Below, one piece after another: positions 1 through 12,200 of a stretch of DNA of 64,000 bases. The DNA lies in the NCBI GenBank assembly GCA_032622095.1, contig CP136063.1:39344106-39408105 (forward strand). Direction: 5' to 3'. Position 1 is the stretch's first letter, and the number at the start of each line of letters is the position of its first letter. The notes under the pieces were generated by a model. The model was not told the origin of the DNA and made no database searches. It saw only the letters and a program-made list of their open reading frames with translations. The stretch comes from Siphonodentalium dalli. Taxonomy: Eukaryota > Mollusca > Scaphopoda > Gadilida > Siphonodentaliidae. Position numbers and translations under genes: made by a program.

Positions 1-132
1 GACTGTATAACCAATGTATGTCAAAGCTACAAGTACAGGCCATATGACACTAGACTGTATAACCAATGTATGTCAAAGCTACAAGTACAGGCCATATGAC
101 ACTAGACTGTATAACCAATGTATGTCAAAGCT
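1..132. repeat. 52 bp tandem repeat, about 2.5 copies
   Basis: A 52 bp unit beginning GACTGTATAACCAATGTATG is repeated about 2.5 times with no visible mismatches. It is cut by the window start, so the full array may be longer. No coding sense is apparent. Confidence 0.9.
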
Positions 133-524
133 GGGTATAGTTCAACCTGATCTGATTTATATTGAATTTGGGGAGTTTCTATTTGCACTATATGATTTAA
201 CATATAACTGAGCAGAATCAACTATATACTGTTTCCACTAACTGAGCAAAAAAAATAAAATATATGCGCTATATGATTGTACATACACGTAATTTGGTAT
301 CTAGTTACGGATTAGTTCCCATATCCATGGCCTTGGCATGGGCCTGGCATAAAACTGCCGGAGTACAATTGACATACACTGGAGAGCCTTGTCTCCCTTT
401 GCAGCTTCGCAGCGGTGGTCCACAGGAGCCAGCTGTCTGACGTGCACTGACATCCATAAATGTCATCGCTCTATTAATATATAACTGGACATAGTACAAT
501 CGGCATCATAACAGATTTTGAAAG
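133..524. other. Spacer, no feature seen
   Basis: AT-rich to mixed sequence upstream of the ORF at 525. I see no convincing ORF, terminal repeat or RNA gene. It may be the 5' leader of whatever element carries that ORF. Confidence 0.5.
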
Positions 525-1159
525 ATGTCATCAGAAGATATTACCACCATGACATCTCCATCAAATGAGGTTCTTCAACTGGATTTCACCATTTATAACG
601 GCGATCTGCTGCCTTGCAGTCAGCTGGGGAAATCAACAGAAGCGATCCTGAATGACGTTATGAGGGATTTTATCCCCATAACAAACCAGAGACAGCCTTT
701 AAATATGATGCGAGGCCGTTTTCAACATGCGGCTGACAGTGGCTACACTCCGGAGGGACTGACACTTGAATTTAAGATCAGCGAGGCCGACGAAGAATTG
801 CACCAGCTTATACATACTGGTGTCGAGGAGGGCCATAAAGCTTTCATTAAGTCACTTGTGGCTCTTCTTGACGTAAAGATTGCCTCATTGAACTCGGAAC
901 TGAAAACGGCAGTGACCCAAGCCAACCCCAAAGTGGAGATGTGCGGAACCGGATTATCTCGGAAACTAGGAAACATAACAACGAATGTGCAGACAGACTC
1001 CTAGATTACAAGATGCAACTGCGTGCAGACTACATGAAAGGGCGGCATACTTCGGGCGTGTCGCAGGAATATTCATTCAAAAAACCAAACAGGGATAACC
1101 GCCGACACCACGGGTCGCATCACGGGAAATGGAGGAACCAAAAAGGCAACGGGCCCTAG
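525..1159 (+). CDS. Uncharacterised ORF in two overlapping frames; possible retroelement ORF1
   Basis: The first frame runs from ATG 525 to a stop at 1004 (159 residues). A second frame (941-1159) overlaps it and continues with a very basic, hydrophilic tail rich in Arg, His, Lys and Asn. The shift lies near 935-945, where the first frame reads NPKVEM and the second reads MRNRIISETRKHN. The N-terminal part is acidic and helical, including EADEELHQLIHTGVEEGHKA. An acidic/helical N-terminus followed by a basic Gly/Arg/His tail suits a small nucleic-acid-binding accessory protein of a retroelement, possibly the Penelope-like family seen later, but I do not recognise the family. The frame change may be programmed, a splice, or a disabling indel. 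Base composition is more GC-rich than its surroundings, which supports coding origin. Confidence 0.4.
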
Positions 1160-2105
1160 TGCACTCATTGAACATTCTGTGTCGTGACAATTGTGAACGA
1201 TACTGTGACATTTGTACACCTACATTCATGGCTTGTTTTGTGATGACATTAAATTTATTTTAATGTATTTTCTCCTTATCATTGGTTATTTATACAATAA
1301 CCGACGATTCAATTATATCTACCCGGGTCACATCCACACACTGATTTATCAGATACATAGGTTGAATCGCCTACTGCGGGAACTCATACACTCAATTAGT
1401 AATTATTATTATTAAATAATAATTGTTACTACCCAATATGCACCTAAAACTCTGTCTCTCTTACATTTAGAGATACATCACCGATCGGACCACACTGTAC
1501 AGCAGTGCATCGGCTCCATGTAACAGGTGTCAATTAAATTGATAGCCACTCCCACTTCTAAGTACACATCGTTCTGGCATCTGAAATATGAGGCTGTGTG
1601 AGATTTGGTAGATAAGATCTGACCCACATTCTAAGACGCAAAAATCTGTGTGAGAAGAAAACAGTCATATATAAGAGACTTTCTCGGGGTCATGTGACCA
1701 CCTAATACAACGCTATGTTACACTATAATATAAGAAATATGTTGAGGAAAAGGCATCTGTATTACAGACGTTCGCGACTGGCATGCCATACAGATTGTAA
1801 TACACTAAACCGCTAACAGTAGGCCAGCAAAACACAAATATTTGTTGTTGATCATTTGTCAGTGCCCACCCTGATAGGCATATATACACACTCGCCCGTC
1901 CCTAATGTTTTTTTTTTTGTACCTTATTTAAAATATAGGCCTATTGGACATTTTTTGACGGCGCTATAGGCCTATATATAGGCATAAAGCTTGTTTCTAA
2001 GAGCGAATGTATCTAGGCTTGTATAGGCGCAGACCTGTTGGTTAAGAGTAATGGGGTCGGTATATCTAAGGTGCGCTATTTAAAATGAAAGTGTCAATGA
2101 CACTG
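1160..2105. other. Spacer with AT-rich palindrome near 1400-1425
   Basis: No supported gene. A perfect-looking AT palindrome (TTATTATTATTAAATAATAA region) lies near 1403-1425. The short ORF at 1212-1415 is low complexity and hydrophobic with no support. Confidence 0.5.
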
Positions 2106-3947
2106 TAGCTCAACTTAGGTAGGGGAATAATTTAATGGTCGACAGTAAATGGAGGAATAGGAAAAGTGCTAATTGAAATGTCTAAGTAAGACTAGATGTA
2201 CATGTCAATATCAACATTCATAACAGGTTTCTTAATGATCGGATCAGGGATGTGGTGATTATGGTGTGCCAAAGGATTTATTGATGCAAAGAGTAAATTC
2301 TAAAATGGCCACCGGCAGCCATGTTTTTTTCCGAATTACCCCAAAATGACTTGTTCCCATCTACAGCCTTTACAAATCTCATAATGATCTGATCAAAGGT
2401 ATTACCTGTAGGCTGTACCAATGGATTTAGTCATGCAAAGAGTAAAATCCAAGATGGCTGCTAGAGGCCATGTTTTTCGGCTGAACGACCCCAAAATGAC
2501 TCGTTTCCCCATCTACATGTCATTGTTAACATACATGACAAATTTCATGAAGTTCCGACCAAAGCTACGACCTGTAGCCCGCACCAAAGGATTTATTCAT
2601 GTAAAGAGTAAAATCCAATATGGCTGCTGGCGGACATGTTTTTTAGCCAAACGACCCCAAAATGACTCGTTCCCATCTACATGTTAATATTAACATCCAT
2701 GATAAATATCATGATGATCAGACAAACAGTACGACCTGTAGCCCGTGCCAATGGATTGAATTTTGAAATCCAAGATGGCTGCCAGCGGCCATGTTTTTTG
2801 GCCGTATGACCCCAAATTGACTCGTTCCCATACACATGTTAATATCAATATTCATGACAAATTTCATAAAGGTCAGACCAAAGGTACGACCTGTAACCCG
2901 CGACAAAGGATTTAGTCATGCAAAGAGTAAAATCCAAGATGGCTGCTGGCGGCCATGTTTTTTGGCCGAATGACCCAAAAATCACTCGTTCCCATCTACA
3001 TGTCATTGTTAACATCCATGACAAATTTCATGAAGTTCTGACCAAAGCTACAACCTGTAGCCCGTGCCAAAGAATTTAGTCATGCAAAGAGTAAAATCCA
3101 AGATGGCTGCTGGCGGCCATATTTTTTGGCTGAACGACCCCAAAATCACTCGTTCCCATCTACATGTCAATATTAACATCCATGACTAATTTCATGATGA
3201 TCAGACGAACAGCACGACCTGTAGCCCGCGCCAATGGATTGAATTTTGAAATCCAAAATGGCCACCAGCGGCCATGTTTTTTGGCCGAATGACCCCAAAA
3301 TGACTCGTTCCCATCTACATGTCAATGTCAACATTCATGACAAAATTCATAAAGATCAAACCATAGGTACGACCTGTAGCCCGCGCCAAAGGATTTAGTC
3401 ATGCAAAGAGTAAAATCTGTGATGGCTGCTGGCGGCCATGTTTTTTGGCCGAACAACCCCAAAATGACTCGTTCCCATATACATGTCATTGTTAACATCC
3501 ATGACAAATGTCATGAAGTTCCGATCAAAACTACGACCTGTAGCCTGCGCCAAATGATTTAGTCATGCAAAGAGTAAAATCCAAGATGGCTGCTGACGGC
3601 CATGTTTTTTGGCCGAACGACCCCAAAATGACTCGTTCCCATCTACATGTCAATATTAACATCCATGACAAATTTCATGATGATCAAACGAACAGTACGA
3701 CCTGTAAACCGCGCCAATGGATTGAATCTTGAAATCCAAGATGGCTGCCAGCGGCCATGTTTTTTGGCCGAATGACCCCAAAATGACTCGTTCCCATCTA
3801 CATGTCAATGTCAACATTCATGACAAATTTCATAAAGATCAGACACAAGGTACGACCTGTAGCCCGCGCCAAAGGAAATTGTTGACGCACACACGACGGA
3901 CGCCAAGCCATGGCAATAGCTCAAACTTACAAAAGTAAGTTGAGCTA
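2106..3947. mobile_element. Non-autonomous element made of ~160 bp monomers with 12 bp terminal inverted repeats
   Basis: The block is about ten tandem monomers of 155-165 bp, each with the landmarks AAGATGGCTGC, GGCCATGTTTTTTGGCCG, ACTCGTTCCCATCTACATG and TACGACCTGTAGCCCG. Monomers fall into three classes that recur in order with a ~482 bp trimer period. They are recognised by GAAGTTCCGACC, GATGATCAGACGAAC followed by CAATGGATTGAATTTTG, and AAAGATCAGACC. The block begins with TAGCTCAACTTA (2106-2117) and ends with its exact complement TAAGTTGAGCTA (3936-3947). Near the right end AGCTCAAACTTAC/GTAAGTTGAGCT forms a hairpin. No transposase is present. Similar elements with a TTGAGCTATTGCCATGG end are common in bivalve genomes as I recall; that link is from memory. 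Confidence 0.65.
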
Positions 3948-4860
3948 AAAATGTGTCCCTCTCAACCAGCATGGGGTTTATAGTAATGCAAATTTGCATA
4001 ACAGTAGAAGGCCTATATATGCACCATGCATTGATATGCTACTGCCCTCTCGTGTTCTTACATGTTCATGTTTTCACTTTTCGTCGGTCCGCCAGATATA
4101 TTGATGAAAATTGTTTCATAATTTGGTTTGAACACCGTAGACCTATACGTTATTGTTTCGTTGTTATACTTAATATCGTTTCCTGTATCTTATTCATTAG
4201 CTGATACTGGTGTATTTCAAATTTGCAACTGATTGTTTTCCCAAATTGAACTCTTGCAGCTTCCATAACGTTATACTTTTAATTTCACTTCAACTGTTTA
4301 CATTTTCTTTGGACTGAAATGACCATTGCACAGGAGTATGATAGGACATAGATTTCAATTAAACATGTACACGACAGAGTAGACCATCATATCTGGTGGC
4401 TATTGTGTTGTATAATAAAGAATATTAATTTAATTACGCTTCATACACTCCAATCATGCATGATAATCAACCATTCTATTATGTTTTCTTATGGAAATAT
4501 TCTATACCATGGGTACTTACACCTGGTGTGTCTTGATTGACATAATAGTAATCTTGTACAGTATCAATTGTTTGTCTGTCTGTTTGTTGTTTTTGTAAAA
4601 CCCTGTTATTTCGCTGTGTTGAACTGGCTATGTAGGCTACACATGACACGGGGTAGGTAATGTTAATTGTAATGTTTCGTCCAATTTAATAAAATATGGT
4701 CATTTCATTTCAGAATTCCGTTAAATTCAATTCTTATTTTATAAAGGGGTATATAGACGCATGTAAATGTAACATTAATTTCAAACTAACGGCTACATAA
4801 TTCACATGTATGCCAAATTAAATATCAGCGCCATACCCCGTCAAGACTATGATACTAAGT
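3948..4860. other. Spacer, no feature seen
   Basis: AT-rich sequence without supported ORFs, repeats or RNA genes. It lies between the repeat element and the possible promoter of the eight-exon gene. Confidence 0.5.
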
Positions 4861-4864
4861 GCCA

Positions 4865-5026
4865 CTTTATATAAAGGCTGAGGCAAGCTAGAGATATAAA
4901 ATACAAACACCCTCCCCTGCCATCATGAAAAGGTGATGATCAACTGGCAAGAAATCTATTGCCGTCTTACCGAACACAGTTTGTTGACAGAGATAGGATT
5001 CACTGAACATTCAGATTTCAAACTAG
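4865..5026 (+). promoter_or_regulatory. Candidate TATA promoter and 5' UTR exon of the eight-exon gene
   Basis: A TATA-like run (CTTTATATAAAGG, about 4864-4876) is followed about 150 bp later by a strong donor, ACTAG|GTGAGTACTC, with GT at 5027. A matching acceptor (TTTTAATTTTAAG) lies 16 bases before the ATG at 6182. A non-coding first exon of about 4900-5026 is therefore plausible. Without transcript data this is inference. Confidence 0.3.
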
Positions 5027-6165
5027 GTGAGTACTCAGTTTATAAATTATATGATATTTTTAACTTTTAAAAGTAGGCCTACAAGACGGCGCAAGTTTTC
5101 TTTGTGAAATTTGGTAAAATTATTGTGACACAATACCGCTATGTCAACGATCTACTTTATGTCTTAATACGAGCATTACACTGTAGTGAATGTACTAGTA
5201 TGATACCTTACAAGTTATAATAAAAAGCTATAAATGTTTATGAAATGTAGCCTCATTTTCATTTTAAATCATTGTCCATTCGACCTTTGTAATTGTATCT
5301 GTATTTAGTGTAGGCCTATAGACTATAGCCAATAGCCTTACCTTGTTACGCACTGGCTTAGGTCAAGGTAAATATTGTTAGACCAATGCATTCTCTTACA
5401 TATACGGTAGGAGGCTCCCTTTGAGCAACTCACATAATATGATATATAAGTATAATAAGAGAATATGCATTGGCACAGGATTTTCGCAAAATTGCATGAA
5501 GTTCCCTCCATGAAAACATTGAAAAGGTTTAGATTTCAGTTAGTTTCTAAATTCTATAACAATATCTGGACACAAAATGTACATAGGGCCAAATAAATAA
5601 GTACCTTCGTTTCCGGTAACAGCAGGCAAAAAATTAGAGTGGGGAGGGGGGTAAACCTTTTTTCTTTTTAATTTCCATACCCGGCAACGCACAATGTAAT
5701 AACAGCCCTTAAATGTATTGTAGATACAGATATACTATGTAATAATGTATATATATATAGTCTATCTAGATATAATATTGTAATGAACTTGCAAGACACT
5801 TTATATTATATTCTTTTATTTAAGTTTTATTTACCATATGGCCTGGCAATAACAGGAGTCAAGACGGCTCTTTGTACAAATCTCGCATATATGAGTGGCG
5901 GTCTTGAATCTTATGTCTTAGGGAAGCTTTAACCACACCACTACCTTCCCCACATTTGACACAAAAATAATAAGTCAATTTGTTTTTTTATGCCTATAGA
6001 CACATTACTCATATACAATACATACATGTATGTTATTGCTAACAAGAAAGAATTAATATTTCCAGTTAAAATTTGTCAGGTTTTCATGGGAGAAATTTAT
6101 ATTTAATATTGCCAACTACTGAAGATCCAAAACTGTTGTATTCTATTCTTATTTTTAATTTTAAG
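5027..6165. other. Intron/spacer with a degenerate palindromic module
   Basis: Putative first intron. At 5383-5479 it holds a degenerate copy of the inverted module found elsewhere in the window: CCAATGCATTCTCTTACATA on the left and its complement ending GAATATGCATTGGCACAGG on the right. Otherwise I see nothing. Confidence 0.4.
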
Positions 6166-6181
6166 ATTCTGAAGCAATATA

Positions 6182-6262
6182 ATGGAACCGGGTCCAGCGA
6201 TGAGTATAGAGTTACCTACATGTACATTTGATGCAGTTGAACAAGTAGAGATCCCTGGACAG
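6182..6262 (+). CDS. Exon 1 (coding) of the eight-exon gene
   Basis: 27 codons starting MEPGPAMSIELPTCTF and ending PGQ, phase 0. Donor CAG|GTATGAAG. The acceptor upstream is TTTTAATTTTAAG with 16 bases before ATG. Confidence 0.55.
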
Positions 6263-9200
6263 GTATGAAGTATTATTTAAATGCTTGGGTCATTTACATG
6301 TATGTGTGAATAAATTTGTGGCTATAATCTACTATATATTTTAAAAACCCACGGTCAGAGTTGTCGCACCGCTTTTGAGAAGATCCGATCACTCTTCTCT
6401 CCGTCACCGTCCTTGGCAGGGAGTGGTTAATCAAGTCATAATTTAATGAGCGTTTGTATATGATGCGTCGCTATAAAAGAGCATGTTTACAATATCAACG
6501 CAATGTTATCGCTTGAAATTTAGTATTGAAAAAATTTAATTTCTTCCCTCTAAAACATAATTACGTGTTGGACTCATTTTAAGAATATTTAAGTATTACT
6601 AGTACACGCAGACACACGAAGACTCTTAAAATTTTGAAAAATAAGACTTTTATTGACATACTAGTAAATCGAATTGAATGGGAAATCCTATGTTAAAATT
6701 TAGCAAGTGGATTTATAAAAGCTATGTGTGTCACAAAAAAACTTCAGATGTTTGTACCCTTTGAGATTCATACTGTCTGAAATCACCTCATTTTACAGTA
6801 CATTTAGATGGGAATTAGGTATTATGGTTACGGTTGACTATTAAATTTGAAAATTCTATGGTGTGGCCTGGAAGCCCTGCACTATTGAATAATGTCAATC
6901 AATGTAATATTGTTGGTTCTCATCATAATTGTTCCATTGCAACAATTGTTTTCATATGTGATGCAAGCAATTCTTATCTGAATTCTTAAATCAACAATGT
7001 AGCACTTCGCTTTCCAGCATAGGAAAAGGCGTGCAACGACACCACAAGAGACTGAAATTTTGAATGCTGCATGGAATGGTGGCATGCAGAGCCAATCATG
7101 CTTATCAAAAATAGAGGCAGTTCTCAAGACATTGAAAATGATTGGGGACTGGGATATGAAAAGAATCGAGGTAAGTACATGTAACTATTCATTATGGTGA
7201 ACTTGACTGCCACAGTGGAGACCTACTCTTGGGCTCAAATAAACATGCATGCACGTTTATTATTTTCTCGGGTAATTTCCCCGATGCACAGTGCTTATTT
7301 GGATCTGCACGAAATATTAATTTTGAGGCTATAAAAATTTAAATCAGCACAAACTCTAGATATCAAAATGGTGAGCTTACGGGTACATGAATATGGCATA
7401 CATGTGGACATTTAAATATTGAATAAAATACGACTATGTTGATTCCTATACTTGATACTTATTCCTATATTGTAAAAATACTTTGTTTAACCACCGTTAA
7501 TATGTTGATGTTTTGCTCAAGAGTTCCTCCTGCATTATTATTTGGGTCTGCACTTTTATTTGGAGCCAAAGATTATGTCTGTCCATGTATCTGTCTGTAT
7601 GCCATGTTATTTTGGCCGGTATAAATGTTTATACCCCCCCCCCCCCCCCAAATTGGGAATTTCAATACATCATCAGAGTGCAATGTTTTGGGTTAAATAT
7701 CTAAAACTGGGCCCATAAATGCTAGGGTGTGGTCTAGTTGAACTATAAAATGAGTGCTCACTCAGCCTCATAGTTCAATCATAACATTAATGCACCAGAG
7801 TTAATGAAGATGTGTCATACTTAAAAGATGAAGGAGGGGACTCTTATGATTCTCTTGAATCTTGATTCTGACAGGTATTTATGCATTGGGGAAATAGCTT
7901 TTATATCTGGGGAAATAGCTTTTATATCTATATCTATATTTGTGAATGTCTGTCTGTGTTCTATATAAATTCACAGGGCACCCACCTAGATGAAACCAAG
8001 AGGGTCTACTAGGGGTAACATTTCCCGAGAAAGATAATGGTTGGGGTTCCAATTTTCTAAAGTGACACCCGTTGTTGTCAGGGGCAGAAAATGGGGAGGG
8101 ACGTAATTTGTTTTTGTCGCCGATTGCCACGAAACTTACATATGATCATCCCCATGATATGAAGAATCTAATGGGGTGGTTTAAATGTGGCGTCGTTCGA
8201 ATCAGGGATGCACGGTAGGATAGAGGGGCACCAAAATTGATCAAACCAATTATAGTGCCGATTTCCACCAAATTTATATATTCTTCTTCATGATACAAGG
8301 AATCTAATTGTGCGATTTAACAACGCCAAATTATTGTCGTTTGATGAGAGATTGGGGGTGGGAGGTCGTTTGATGAGAGATTGGGGGTGGGAGGTCGTTT
8401 GATGAGAGATTGGGGGTGGGAGGTCGTTTGATGAGAGATTGGGGGTGGGAGGTCGTTTGATGAGAGATTGGGGGTGGGAGGTCGTTTGATGAGAGATTGG
8501 GGGTGGGAGGTCGTTTGAGAGATTGGGGGTGGGAGGTCGTTTGATGAGAGATTGGGGGTGGGAGGTCGTTTGATGAGAGATTGGGGGTGGGAGGTCGTTT
8601 GATGAGAGATTGGGGGTGGGAGGTCGTTTGATGAGAGATTGGGGGTGGGAGGTCGTTTGATGAGAGATTGGGGGTGGGAGGTGGGAGGTGGGATGTGAGA
8701 GGTGGGAGATTGGGGGTGGGAGGTGGGCACTAAATTTGATAAGGATGGGTTTAGTCTCCAATTGCCACCACACTTATACAATATTATCCCCATGGTAATG
8801 GTATGAAGAGTCTAATGGTGTGGCTTAAATCAAATGTGACCTCATTTGAGTCAGGGGTGCACTGAAAGGGAGAGGGCACCAAAAAGGATACACAATATTT
8901 TTAGAGCCAATTTCCACCAAATTGATACACGTTATTGTCCATGATACAAGGAATCTTATCATGTGATTTAAAGATGCCATATTGGTGTTGTTTGGGTGAG
9001 AGATGGGGAGGGGAGGGATGGACCCCATATTTCATAAAAATTTGTTAAGACGCCGATTAGCACCAAACTTATAAATAATAATCTCCATGATATCATAAGT
9101 GTAATTGTGTGGTTTAATGATGTCACAAGTGGTGGTCATTTGAGTAAGTGTTGTTGAGAGGGACACAAAAAATTATAACAGTATGTTTAGCGCCGATTTC

Positions 9201-12200
9201 CACTAAAATATCAGGACTGGGTCAAGAAAAGTTATATCAGAAAGACACATGTTTAAAATGCAAATTTAGATATTTTTTCTATCCTCGGTTAAATCTTTTA
9301 TGGAGATAAGAAATTAATTAGCCCAATTAAATTAAACATTTATGTCCATAGATCTGCTGTTTTCGGCATGCCCCCTGTTTATCTTGTGTTTAATCTTCTA
9401 AGTTTATTTTATCAAGACGCAATGATGTATGCTCATCAATTAGCAGTCATATTCTCCATTAATGCTTATTATTTTTGTTTCAGAGCATCTTCTGAAAGGG
9501 CGGCAGGAGGAGGATTTCTCCAAACGTATAAAGGAGTGTGCGGAAGGGTGGAGGCAGCTCTGCACAGAAGAGAAGTCAGCTTATGAAAAAAAAGCAAAGG
9601 TTCAGGACCCCTACGAAAATATGAAGCCAGATGAAATTTTTAACAAATTGATGGATGGCATGATGGATGGCATCACCCACAACGTGAGTAGATACATGGT
9701 GTATTACTCTATTTTGTAAATAAGATTGAGAATACGAGATATGGGAAATAACTATAAATTCATGTTGCATCAGAATGTCATTAGAAGTCAGATGTTAAGT
9801 CGCTGTTATGTCAATTCAGATCACATACACAAAGCATGGGCTCTATTGAGCAGAATTAGATAAACATGTCAAAATAAATATCATACCGGGTGAATTTTTC
9901 TCAACAATTAATAAAGTAAAACATAAATGTATGTTTAATTGCATCCCAAGAGTGTCGAGGTTTGTTTAATTTGACACTGTATACAGTATAAGGCCCGTGG
10001 TTTTTTCAAAACCACGCGTGGCCAACATTTTAACACGGAAAAAACACGGAAAAATCGCGCGTGGTCTTAGCGTGGTCAACTTCAGAAAAATGGCCAGCGT
10101 GTTCAAAAACGGTTTGAACACGGCGTGTACATGCCGTGGTCATCCGAGTTCACGCCGTGGTCATCCGTGTTGAAGTCGTGTTCTTAGCGTGATCAATTAC
10201 GGCAAAATGGCCAGCGTGTTCAAAAACGGTCTGAACACGGCGTGTACATGCCGTGGTCATCTGAGTGCACGCCTTGGTCATCCGTGTTGAAGTCGTGTTC
10301 ATGCCGTGTTAATAGCGTGGTCAGCCGTGTTTACGGCGTGGTCTGCACCCCAATGCAGAGCGGCACCTAGTCTTTTCAGGGACAGTGCGGGAGGTGTGAA
10401 TAATCCGCGACATCAAAGAGTTGCCGCAGTATTACTTGCGGTAGGATTTTTTCGGGTATATTTGGCCCGGATTTGTTTCGTCAGTGAATAAAGAATTGTC
10501 AGATCAAATCTTTTATAATAAAAAACAATTTCATATATTGAATTATATATATATATATATATGCATATTTGTTTATCTGTGTCTATGGCCTTTATATCCG
10601 TGTCATGTTTTGTTGTCGCATTTTATTTTAGTTTGCATTAATATTTTCTTGTGTTTGTTCATATTACATGTAAGCAAATGGTTTCGGTAGTTTGTGCGGC
10701 GATATCGTGTTCTATATAACAAATGGCAGAAAAATTGGATATAACATTAAAATCATAAGTTAAAGACATATTATGCACTCTGAGTGTACTCCGTGGTCAT
10801 CCGTGTTGAAGTCGTGTTCATGCCGTGGTCATCCATGTTAATAGCGTGGTCAGCAGTGTTTACCCCGTGGTCTGCATCCCATTGCAGAGAGGCACCTACT
10901 CTTTTCAGGGACTTAGCGGGAGGTGTGAATAATCCGCGACATCAAAGAGTTGCCGCAGGATTACTTGCGGTAGGCTTTTTTAGGGTATATATGGCCCGGA
11001 TTGATTTCATCAATGAATAAAGAATTGTCAGATAAAATCTTTTATAATAAAAAACAATTTCATATATTGAAGTATATATGCATATTTGTTTATCTGTGTC
11101 TATGGCCTTTATATCCGTGTCATGTTTTGTTGTCGCATTTTATTTTAGTTGGCATTACTATTTTCTTGTGTTTATTCATATTACATGTACGCAAATGGTT
11201 TCGGTAGTTTGTGCGGCGATATCGTGTTCTAACAAATGGCTGAAAAATTGGATATGACATTACTAAAATTCATACGTTAAAGACATATAATGCACTTGTT
11301 CGGGCGCGTGAAATTGTTTAGTTAGTATGCAGGCGCTATGCCAACTCGGGGAATGTAGAATTCTACTAACATTGCCAAAAATTTCAAACAAATCGTCGTA
11401 CCACATCATAGAAAACATCGTCTGAACTACGCTCAATTGTAAAAATTTACTTCCCGATTCGGGAGGCAACTATCGGCGGTAAATTAACACAAACGATTTC
11501 GCCATCGGGGGGTCACTGTATTTAATGAATATATATGAATTACGGTGTGTTTTGTCAATTTGGATATAATATTTGTAAAAATAACTACTTTCAGCAAGAT
11601 TATTCTCCATTTCTATTTGATCAGCCTGCCGGAGTGTTTCACATCACTCTAAAATTTCGAATTTAATGTTCAAAACGTAACTAAAGTTTTAAATTTTAAT
11701 TTAATGTTCAATATTTTCATTATAATATTTGGACTCCATACATGTATATCAAATAGTAAACGGTTACATGTACACAGAACAATTGACCTGAGAATTGGGC
11801 AAATACAAACCGCAAACATGTTACTTTATTAATTTTAGATATTGAGCATCTCAGATGAGTTTCTATTGTATATGGAATTTATCAACCAAGTTTACTAAAT
11901 TCGATTTGAACCGATTTTTACCGAGGCTCAAATAAAATTTAGTGGACGAGGTTGATAAATTACGTATACAATAGATCGAGTGCGAGATACCTTTTATCAC
12001 ATGATCAAATAAACGCAAAATATTCATCGAAAACAACAATAATAAACTGCAGCGATCGCACGTCATTTAAAGAATGGTGTGATGTCATCACACGTACTGA
12101 TATTACACGTGTGTCTTATCGATAATTACTAAACTGGTTTTATGGGCTAATTATGTGATAAATTGTGATATTAGCTGTACGTGGCATATCCATATCCATA

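Noticed and set aside
1212-1415. 67-codon ORF MYTYIHGLFCDD...
   Set aside because: AT-rich, hydrophobic and low complexity with no homology or context.
8288-8793. Minus-strand ORFs rich in SHPQSLIKRPPTP
   Set aside because: Products of the 29 bp repeat in two frames; no unique flanking coding sequence.
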